From positions 248,001 to 312,000 of the forward strand of contig CBDDLT010000003.1 in the NCBI GenBank assembly GCA_965230755.1: a DNA stretch of 64,000 nucleotides, read 5' to 3'. The notes below the pieces were generated by a model that was not told the origin of the DNA, ran no database searches, and was given only the letters and a program-made list of their open reading frames with translations. Origin of the DNA: DATFJT01 sp965230755 (GTDB taxonomy: Bacteria > Bacteroidota > Bacteroidia > Chitinophagales > Saprospiraceae). Position numbers and translations under genes: made by a program. Positions 27,723 through 33,796 of the stretch are shown here, piece by piece (the first letter of the stretch is position 1; each line of letters starts with the position of its first letter).

Positions 27723-27745
27723 GGGCTTCGGCTACGCTCAGCCCA
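27723..27745. repeat. REP-like palindrome
   Basis: GGGCT and AGCCC arms enclose TCGGCTACGCTC. Strings of this type recur between genes in many Bacteroidota genomes. Confidence 0.4.
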
Positions 27746-27776
27746 ATTTAAAAGATCATTTATTGAGATGCTTAAT

Positions 27777-27782
27777 GTCACA
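27777..27782 (+). promoter_or_regulatory. GTCACA box upstream of sigma factor gene
   Basis: Plus-strand context AATGTCACATTA, in the same orientation relative to transcription as the other sites, 101 nt before the sigma factor start. It suggests possible autoregulation. Confidence 0.5.
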
Positions 27783-27844
27783 TTAATTATTTCGGAACAT
27801 TAAAGAGTAGAGTTCAATCAATTAACTCAAGATTTTATAAAGCT

Positions 27845-27852
27845 TATTTTTG
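27845..27852 (+). promoter_or_regulatory. -7-type box of the sigma-TPR operon
   Basis: TATTTTTG fits TAnnTTTG. The -33 position, 20 nt upstream, reads TTA instead of TTG. It lies 31 nt before the sigma factor ATG. Confidence 0.4.
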
Positions 27853-27883
27853 TTGAGAGGCAAAAAGAAAAAACCGTACTCAA

Positions 27884-28456
27884 ATGAGTGAAAACAAAAA
27901 TTTTGGTCTTGCCCAGGAGGAATTTGATCGAATGGTACAAAGTCTACAGGGTGGTGATGAGTCTCTATTCGAACATATATTCTTGTCTCAGTTCAAACAG
28001 ACCAACATTCGACTTAGTAGAAGCCTAAACATAGACGAAGCCAAAGCATATGACGTATGCATGGAAACCCTCCTTCTCATGAGGAAGAAGTTGATAGAAG
28101 GAAAACTACAGTACGGCAACTTAAACTTTATCTTTTTCCAAATGGGGAAACAAATCCACATCCAACAACTGAGAAAAAAAGAACGTGTAGTACGTGCTGA
28201 AGAGACCAGTTCTTTAAAATTTTCGGATGACGGAGGATCGAATAAAGAAGCTATGCTTCATTTAATGAACCAGGTGTGGACGCAGCTAAGTTTACAGTGC
28301 AGAGAAATCTTGGAAAAGTTTTATTACGACAAAATGAGTATGAGGAACCTGGCACTGGAGTTAGATAAGTCAGAGGTCGCTGTTCGAAAGCAAAAACAAC
28401 GATGTATCGCTCATATGAAAACCAGATTGTCCAGTTTAATTTATCGCCATGAGTAA
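27884..28456 (+). CDS. Sigma-70 family RNA polymerase sigma factor (ECF-like)
   Basis: 190 residues. Region 2-like sequence spans about residues 10-95 (DESLFEHIFLSQFKQTNIRL, NLNFIFFQMGKQIHIQQLRK) and region 4 spans about 120-180, with the helix-turn-helix in CREILEKFYYDKMSMRNLALELDKSEVAVRKQK. It is divergent from the other sigma factor in this window (5397-5942). Its stop overlaps the TM-TPR gene by 8 nt. The divergent block carrying GTCACA boxes makes it a candidate regulator of the exported genes, which is untested. Confidence 0.88.
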   Translation: MSENKNFGLAQEEFDRMVQSLQGGDESLFEHIFLSQFKQTNIRLSRSLNIDEAKAYDVCMETLLLMRKKLIEGKLQYGNLNFIFFQMGKQIHIQQLRKKERVVRAEETSSLKFSDDGGSNKEAMLHLMNQVWTQLSLQCREILEKFYYDKMSMRNLALELDKSEVAVRKQKQRCIAHMKTRLSSLIYRHE

Positions 28457-29153
28457 GATGAAAAAAATTATGGAATACTTAAAATACCAGCTTGACGCCA
28501 ATGAAGATGAGGGTATGACCGAAGAACTCATCAAAATGAAACTCGACGAGGATACCAAACAAAGATGGTCCAAGAAACTCGAAGAAAAATACAATTATAA
28601 AAAGGAGAATATCCATCGTCAGAAATTTCTATATCGCAGATGGGCTTTGGCTGCAGCTTCGATGCTGATCTTGACTTTTGCCTATTTGCTGATTAATAAT
28701 AATTCCGTTTCCATCAAACAAGACAATCTGGCTATCAGCTATATAGATGATTTAAATATCCTGCAGGACCCAAATCTAATTAGGAAAAATGTGGGCCAAG
28801 GTGATAGCTTGCGACAAGAGGCCATGTTGACTTATTCCAGCAACAAATATTCGAAGACCATTGAAATTTACCAGCAACTGTCTGAACAAAAAAAGATAGA
28901 AGCCTCAGACTTGCTTTACTGGGGTATCGCACACCTTAAAATTGGCGATTATGCCAAGGCTATACCCTTGTTCAAACAACTAGAAAATGGTAGAATAGCA
29001 GATCAGGAGGCAGATTGGTGTTTGGCATTGGCTTATTTGGCTAGTGAAGATAGAGAATCGGCGCAGATGTATTTAGAAAAAATCATTGACCGACGTCAAT
29101 ATCAGCATGAAAAAGCGAAGAAATTATTAAAAACATTGAATAAAGTGGAATGA
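28449..29153 (+). CDS. Membrane-anchored TPR protein, probable sigma factor partner
   Basis: 234 residues. The first 58 residues are charged and cytoplasmic in style. One membrane helix spans about residues 60-81 (RWALAAASMLILTFAYLLIN). The C-terminal half has TPR-like repeats (LLYWGIAHLKIGDYAKAIPLFKQL and DWCLALAYLASEDRESAQMYLEK), placed outside the cytoplasm by the topology. The 8-nt overlap with the sigma factor gene suggests a sigma/anti-sigma-like pair. No zinc-binding anti-sigma motif is seen. Confidence 0.75.
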   Translation: MSKMKKIMEYLKYQLDANEDEGMTEELIKMKLDEDTKQRWSKKLEEKYNYKKENIHRQKFLYRRWALAAASMLILTFAYLLINNNSVSIKQDNLAISYIDDLNILQDPNLIRKNVGQGDSLRQEAMLTYSSNKYSKTIEIYQQLSEQKKIEASDLLYWGIAHLKIGDYAKAIPLFKQLENGRIADQEADWCLALAYLASEDRESAQMYLEKIIDRRQYQHEKAKKLLKTLNKVE

Positions 29154-29892
29154 TAAGTGTATTCCCCTCCCTTGAAAGTTCGGAATAATAAAATATCATC
29201 AACAGGTTGAAATTATTGGTATGATAAATACACCTTTGACATTTGACCTACAATAGATTATTTTTTTGGAGAAGCACTATAGTATTGATCTGTAAATCCC
29301 CCTTATTAGATCGAGGCTTTGTGGGCTTAGAAGGTGTTTTGCTTCAATAAAACCGCAAATAACAGCAAGTTATGCTATAGCCGGGTTATTTAAGTATTTA
29401 ATCGAGGTTTGAGCCTGACTATAATTGGCAGAAGTAACTACTGATAATATTGGATTGAGATTTATTTGCTTTTATTTCTGATGATTCCAAAATATATCGC
29501 TCCTCTGGAGCTCTTTTCATTGTTTCCTAATTTGAGCTATTGAAATTTTGCCGCGATGCGGCAATGTTTATCGGATATTCTATTATTTCATCTATCGCTT
29601 TATTTAGCTCCATAGGAGCGTAAATATGAATAGCAATATTTAATTGGAAGAGATCGAGTCCCGTAGGGACGGCATTCTATTCTTAATACATTTTGATTAG
29701 CTTTTTGAGAGCCAGTTATAATATTAATTGAAGTCTACAAGACACGAAAAACCCATACACCATTCGCAGCTTATGATTTGAGCGCTTAATTATGTTGTGA
29801 ATATATTATATAAATATTTTCACGTCGTGTGGACCTGTCCACCTTTGGTGGGAACTACGGGTAACGAGACTTTAAAATCCTAAAAATTTTGA
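29154..29892. other. 739-bp noncoding stretch with REP-like palindromes
   Basis: No convincing ORF on either strand. It contains a cluster of four short palindromes (29499-29670) and, nearer the next gene, GTGGAC-CT-GTCCAC at 29829-29842, followed by CCACCTTTGGTGG. The sequence looks like decayed mobile or repeat DNA. Confidence 0.6.
29499..29670. repeat. Cluster of four REP-like palindromes
   Basis: GCTCC-TCT-GGAGC (29499-29511), TTGCCGC-GAT-GCGGCAA (29548-29564), GCTCC-ATA-GGAGC (29607-29619) and GTCCC-GTA-GGGAC (29658-29670). All have 3-nt loops and are spaced by 49, 59 and 51 bp. The last two types are familiar Bacteroidota intergenic repeats, which is recall and not search. Confidence 0.6.
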
Positions 29893-30654
29893 TTAGTTAT
29901 TTTCATTTGATGTCTCACGTTCCAATTCAGTCTTGGTATCTTCAAGTGATTTTTTCAAAGACTTAATTCTCGTAGATAATTGAACATGAATATCTTCTAC
30001 GGCATTTTCGATTTCTTTAATTTGTTCTCGTGCATCAGATCTCGATAATTTCTTGATATAATTAGATGCTGATTTCATATCCATATTTAAGTCAGGTTCT
30101 TTGGACAATCTAAGTACAGACTCTAAATCTGTCAAGGCCTCATCTAAATTTTGTATATATTGAGCCAGATCATCCTGCACTGATCCTGATGATGCATTCT
30201 CCGTTAATTTTATTAGGTCATTCTTCTTCTTATCTACTTGTCTCCATTCACTTGTAAATTGAATTGCAGTTTCTCTAAAAAGGTGATGGCTTTTGGTCGA
30301 ATCTATTTCATTAATAAATTCTGGTTTTGTAATTGTTAACATCCCACCGATATCGTCATAAAGGACACCAGAAATCGCAAATATTTCGTTCAATGCAGAT
30401 ATATTAGAAGCATCTTTTTCAATGTCAATTATTAATTCCTTCATTTTCTCTGTTAAATCACTTTCTAATTTCTCTACTTCTTCTTTTTTTACTTTTTTGT
30501 TACCACTACTGTCAAGTACAGATTTGATTCCATTAGTTATGCCGGGTATCAATACTTCAGCAATTTTATCAATAACTTCCAATTGTGCATAGCTTTTCGG
30601 CGTAATTAATAGGTTCGACATGAGTAAAAGTAAAATGTAAATTATATTCTTCAT
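29893..30654 (-). CDS. Exported coiled-coil protein of unknown function
   Basis: 253 residues. The signal peptide is IIYILLLLMSNLLITPKSYAQ. The mature part is highly charged with long helical, coiled-coil-like stretches (KKVKKEEVEKLESDLTEKMK; the C-terminus REQIKEIENAVEDIHVQL). No known domain is recognised. It is 19 nt downstream of a lipoprotein gene of similar helical character, so the two form an operon and may act together. Strands and spacing suggest no link to the sigma-TPR genes. Confidence 0.7.
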   Translation of the reverse strand: MKNIIYILLLLMSNLLITPKSYAQLEVIDKIAEVLIPGITNGIKSVLDSSGNKKVKKEEVEKLESDLTEKMKELIIDIEKDASNISALNEIFAISGVLYDDIGGMLTITKPEFINEIDSTKSHHLFRETAIQFTSEWRQVDKKKNDLIKLTENASSGSVQDDLAQYIQNLDEALTDLESVLRLSKEPDLNMDMKSASNYIKKLSRSDAREQIKEIENAVEDIHVQLSTRIKSLKKSLEDTKTELERETSNENN

Positions 30655-30673
30655 ATCACTTAAATTATAGTTA

Positions 30674-31363
30674 TTAAATAGACTCAGAAATTACAATAGA
30701 TAGAGAATTTAGCGCAACCGTAAATGACCCAGTATGATCATCCAATCCTTTAATGATCGCTGCAATTTGCGCGTTCGCTTTTTTAACGTCAGAAGTTATT
30801 TCTTCCATAGTACCGAGTGCCTTTGTAGCATTTTTCATTTTCTCGAAGTGTCCCTTAAGCTCGTTGAAACAAAAAAGAATCTTTTGATCCGAAGAGCTCT
30901 GAAGAGAGTTTATGAGTTCAAGATTTTTTTCCAAGATTTCAAGATCTATTCTAAGGCCCTCAATAAATTGAAACATCGAGTTAATGCAAAACTCCTTAAC
31001 TCCTAAATCAACAGTATTTTTGTGTGCAAAGCGTAAAAAATCTCTTGTGAATTTCGAATTTAGCAGGTTCGCGATTCTGGCTAGAGCACTAAGATTTACA
31101 ACCGTTCCAGATTTAATTTCGCTGTTTAGATATCGATAGAAAACCTGATTTCCTTCAGGTACATCATAAGAAAGCCCCACTATACTTTTTGTAGCCTCTG
31201 CCATAATTTCATCGGCAGCCTCTACACTAACAAGTAACTCAGAATTAATATCTTCAACAGTTCTTAAAGTTTCTTCTTTTACAATTACAGATGGTCTATC
31301 ATTTTTGCAACTAGAGAAAACTAAAAACATGTAAAGCACAATTCCTAATTTTACTATTCTCAT
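30674..31363 (-). CDS. Helical lipoprotein of unknown function
   Basis: 229 residues. A signal sequence ends in the lipobox VFSSC near residue 19. The mature part is helical with heptad-like spacing (LRIDLEILEKNLELINSLQSSS, HFEKMKNATKALGTMEEIT). No domain is recognised. It precedes the exported coiled-coil gene with a 19-nt gap. Both may be envelope components. Confidence 0.68.
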   Translation of the reverse strand: MRIVKLGIVLYMFLVFSSCKNDRPSVIVKEETLRTVEDINSELLVSVEAADEIMAEATKSIVGLSYDVPEGNQVFYRYLNSEIKSGTVVNLSALARIANLLNSKFTRDFLRFAHKNTVDLGVKEFCINSMFQFIEGLRIDLEILEKNLELINSLQSSSDQKILFCFNELKGHFEKMKNATKALGTMEEITSDVKKANAQIAAIIKGLDDHTGSFTVALNSLSIVISESI

Positions 31364-31637
31364 TAGTAATAAATATTAACTCGATTAATTAGCACAAAGA
31401 CATTAAAACAAATTCTGTATTTAACAAAACCTCTTATTTTTACATTATTCAGATGTAATGACTTCTGTTCAACACTATTCGGCTTATTAACATCTCGCTT
31501 CTACAAAATCCAATTTATTCAAAACCTTTTTTGGATTTCTATAACTTTCGTTATAGAAAAACTTCCCCCATTTCACCAGTACCCCCAAAGGAGCCCACCA
31601 GGACAAAATAATTTTCCAAAACCAAGAAAAAAGACAT
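31364..31637. other. Intergenic stretch upstream of the helical lipoprotein operon
   Basis: It holds the unmapped promoter of the lipoprotein pair. I see no gene or strong repeat before the tRNA-Lys terminator. Confidence 0.5.
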
Positions 31638-31666
31638 AAAAAAAGCGGTCCGATTTGGACCGCTTT
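31638..31666 (-). terminator. Terminator of tRNA-Lys
   Basis: Perfect 10-bp stem AAAGCGGTCC/GGACCGCTTT (31642-31651, 31657-31666) with a 5-nt loop. On the minus strand it is followed by a T-run of seven. It lies about 95 nt downstream of the tRNA. Confidence 0.85.
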
Positions 31667-31759
31667 CGTTTCGATTTGATTTTTTAACGACTGTTGGTAG
31701 CTGAATATGGCTTCATTTTTATATTCTTAAAGCCTTTTGCTACCTCTTTATCGTCTTTG

Positions 31760-31832
31760 TGATCCCGCTGGGATTCGAACCCAGGACCCACGGCTTAAAA
31801 GGCCGTTGCTCTACCAGCTGAGCTACGGAATC
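31760..31832 (-). tRNA. tRNA-Lys (UUU)
   Basis: 73 nt without CCA. On the minus strand the acceptor GATTCCG pairs with CGGGATC (one G-U pair) and A is the discriminator. The D-stem is GCTC/GAGC and the anticodon stem ACGGC/GCCGT. The loop CTTTTAA gives anticodon UUU, which reads Lys AAA/AAG. The T-arm is CTGGG-TTCGAAT-CCCAG. The cloverleaf is complete. Confidence 0.97.
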
Positions 31833-31855
31833 AGTAGCTTTAAAATAATGTTCGG

Positions 31856-31863
31856 CAAAGATA
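31856..31863 (-). promoter_or_regulatory. -7 box of tRNA-Lys
   Basis: Perfect TATCTTTG on the minus strand, 23 nt before the mature tRNA. The -33 position (20 nt upstream) reads TTTT. Confidence 0.65.
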
Positions 31864-32034
31864 CAAGCTTGGGATGAAAAACGAAAAATTATTTCAAAAA
31901 AAAAGTCTTCTGAAGATGGGAAAATAGAGCCAGACCCCCCTAACTCTACCTCCCACCCCAAAAGACAGTATATTTTTTAAAATCTTTTTCGGTTAAAAGG
32001 TCACCCTAACACTAGACCGTTGTGAATAGTGTAA

Positions 32035-32118
32035 TATTAGAGATTCGTCAATATAGAAGTAAGTAAATTGTAGTTTTCCTTAACTCTTAGCACAAAGATA
32101 ATAAAGAAATCTCTAATA
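32035..32118. repeat. Inverted repeat, 11-bp perfect arms
   Basis: TATTAGAGATT (32035-32045) and AATCTCTAATA (32108-32118), separated by 62 nt. The right arm overlaps the spacer of the minus-strand TATCTTTG box at 32093-32100. The role is unclear; it may be a repressor site or the stem of a transcript. Confidence 0.55.
32093..32100 (-). promoter_or_regulatory. Orphan -7 box, possible ncRNA promoter
   Basis: Perfect TATCTTTG on the minus strand, with TTG 18 nt upstream. No protein gene follows before the tRNA-Lys promoter, about 230 bp away. A short hairpin and T-run (GACTTTTTTTTT near 31900) could end such a transcript. Confidence 0.35.
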
Positions 32119-32202
32119 CAATAATTAATTTTTTCTAATTTTTTGATTGCCCGTTAAGCACAATGAATAAACGAACAACTCACGAAAATGCCGCTCCGGT
32201 TT

Positions 32203-33159
32203 TTAATAACTTATTAACATTTTTACTTTATCTCCCTCATGATCCAATCTAATCCTCATCCCATCCTCTACCGTATAAGACCTATCAAATACCCTCTGAG
32301 CCTCAGCAGCTAAGCGTTCTGTGGATCGATATCTATTGCTAAAATGCCCGAGCAATAAATATCCCACCGCTGCTTCTTTTGCCAATTCTCCAGCTTGAAG
32401 GGCAGTAGTATGCATTGAATATAATGCCTTGTCGAGCAGCGCATGCTCAAAAGTTGCTTCGTGATACAACAAATCCACTCCCTTAAAATATTCAATATGC
32501 TTAAGATCGAACAGCGTATCTGTACAATAGGCATAACTCCTGGGCCGTTTTCTCTGCTTCTCGAAGACAGATGCCTCCATTCTAATCCCATCGGCAGAAA
32601 TATAATCTTCTCCTCTAGCGATGGCAGATCTTTTCTCCACCGGAACCTCATATGTCTCCAATATTTCCGGATCAAGAGAAATCGTAGTTTTTTTCTCGTA
32701 GAAGGCATAACCAAAACACGGTACCCTATGCTGAACCGGGAAGGACTCAACTCTAATATCCTCTGATTCGAAAATAGTAGAAGCTTTATCTTCTTCTAAT
32801 TCGACAAACTCTAAAGGAAAGACGATGGCGGCCCCCGATAATTTTTGTAGCTCTTCTATTATCCCTTTTAATCCTGGCGGACTGTAAATCACCAGTTTTT
32901 CTTCTCTGCCTCCTAAGGAGAGAGAATTGAGCAGACCGGGCAAACCAAAAAAATGATCGCCATGCAGATGTGAAATAAATATTCGGCTAATCTTGTGTTT
33001 AGGAACTTTCATTCGACCCATCATTCTCTGGGCCCCTTCACCGCAATCTATGATAAAATGCTGATTGCAGATCTTTAAATACTGACAACTGGGATTCCTG
33101 AAAACAGAGGGGAACGCTGAATTACATCCGAGTATAGACAGTTCAAATGTGGCGCTCAC
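32203..33159 (-). CDS. rnz: Ribonuclease Z
   Basis: 318 residues. A metallo-beta-lactamase-fold tRNA 3' processing endonuclease. The zinc motif HLHGDHFFGLPGLL lies near residue 64, with further metal ligands in YCTDT and LLLGHFSNRY. Length and motifs fit bacterial RNase Z. It is 9 nt downstream of a STAS-domain gene on the same strand, a pairing I recall from other Bacteroidota, and lies near tRNA-Lys, which may or may not be meaningful. Confidence 0.95.
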   Translation of the reverse strand: MSATFELSILGCNSAFPSVFRNPSCQYLKICNQHFIIDCGEGAQRMMGRMKVPKHKISRIFISHLHGDHFFGLPGLLNSLSLGGREEKLVIYSPPGLKGIIEELQKLSGAAIVFPLEFVELEEDKASTIFESEDIRVESFPVQHRVPCFGYAFYEKKTTISLDPEILETYEVPVEKRSAIARGEDYISADGIRMEASVFEKQRKRPRSYAYCTDTLFDLKHIEYFKGVDLLYHEATFEHALLDKALYSMHTTALQAGELAKEAAVGYLLLGHFSNRYRSTERLAAEAQRVFDRSYTVEDGMRIRLDHEGDKVKMLISY

Positions 33160-33168
33160 AAAGTGTAA

Positions 33169-33555
33169 TTATTGGTCCTCCGAACCTCCTGCATTGATTT
33201 CGCGCTCCAAATTCTCCATCGCAACAAAATCTCTGGACTCTTGAAGAGTGGGTATAATGTTCAATACAGATTCCAATTTGGATATTGCAAAAATTTTCTT
33301 CACTGTAGGATTAAAAGGTCCGGAAATGACAAAACTACCGGCTTCTTCCCATAGCCGCTTACCTGTCAATAAGGCACTTAATCCCGAAGAATCAATGTAC
33401 TTGACCTCGCTCAGGTCAATAATAATACTTGGAACACCTTCATTTCTAAAAATGACCAATTGCGATTTTAATTTCGGTGCCAACGCCGCATTTAGATTAT
33501 GATCCTGCAATTGCATTACCAGATAATCTTCGTATTTCTCAACCGAGTACTTCAT
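33169..33555 (-). CDS. STAS-domain anti-sigma factor antagonist-like protein
   Basis: 128 residues from ATG at 33555; a TTG at 33603 would add 16 hydrophobic residues that do not fit the family. The STAS core is clear: VPSIIIDLSEVKYIDSSGLSALLTG with the phosphorylatable Ser in DSSG, as in SpoIIAA. The partner kinase or anti-sigma factor is not in this window. It is coupled to rnz by a 9-nt gap. A -7 box lies at 33576. Confidence 0.88.
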   Translation of the reverse strand: MKYSVEKYEDYLVMQLQDHNLNAALAPKLKSQLVIFRNEGVPSIIIDLSEVKYIDSSGLSALLTGKRLWEEAGSFVISGPFNPTVKKIFAISKLESVLNIIPTLQESRDFVAMENLEREINAGGSEDQ

Positions 33556-33575
33556 AATAATCAAAATATTCTGAG

Positions 33576-33583
33576 CAAATGTA
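33576..33583 (-). promoter_or_regulatory. -7 box upstream of STAS-rnz
   Basis: TACATTTG on the minus strand fits TAnnTTTG, 20 nt before the ATG at 33555. It argues against the longer TTG start at 33603. The -33 match is weak. Confidence 0.5.
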
Positions 33584-33704
33584 ATCAAATAAAGTATTTT
33601 CAAAACAATACTTCACGGCTCAAATAAAAATCAAATGGCTAAAAGCTGCAGTCTCCATGACAAAATTTAAACTAAACATAATGTCAGAATATCTTTTTTG
33701 CTTT

Positions 33705-33716
33705 TTAAACGTTTAA
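33705..33716. promoter_or_regulatory. Palindrome upstream of clpC
   Basis: Perfect 12-bp palindrome TTAAACGTTTAA, 80 nt before the clpC start. A related TAAACG/CGTTTA pair occurs at 45271. It is possibly an operator. No regulator is known. Confidence 0.3.
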
Positions 33717-33796
33717 TATTTAAAGAGTGTAAATATGTCATAAATCAATGAATTGGCATTATATTTACTTATAAACCATGAAGAAAAGCAGTTGAA

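Larger units (their letters stand above)
27498..27883. other. Divergent control region between sigma factor and CHAT operon
   Basis: This 386-bp gap separates the minus-strand PKD-CHAT unit from the plus-strand sigma-TPR unit. It holds three GTCACA boxes (27564, 27608, 27777), a two-hairpin structure with a T-run on the plus strand, a REP-like palindrome, and a -7-like TATTTTTG before the sigma gene. Confidence 0.7.

Noticed and set aside
29154..29892. Hidden small gene or ribosomal RNA fragment
   Set aside because: No open frame has a plausible start and composition, and no rRNA-like sequence is visible.
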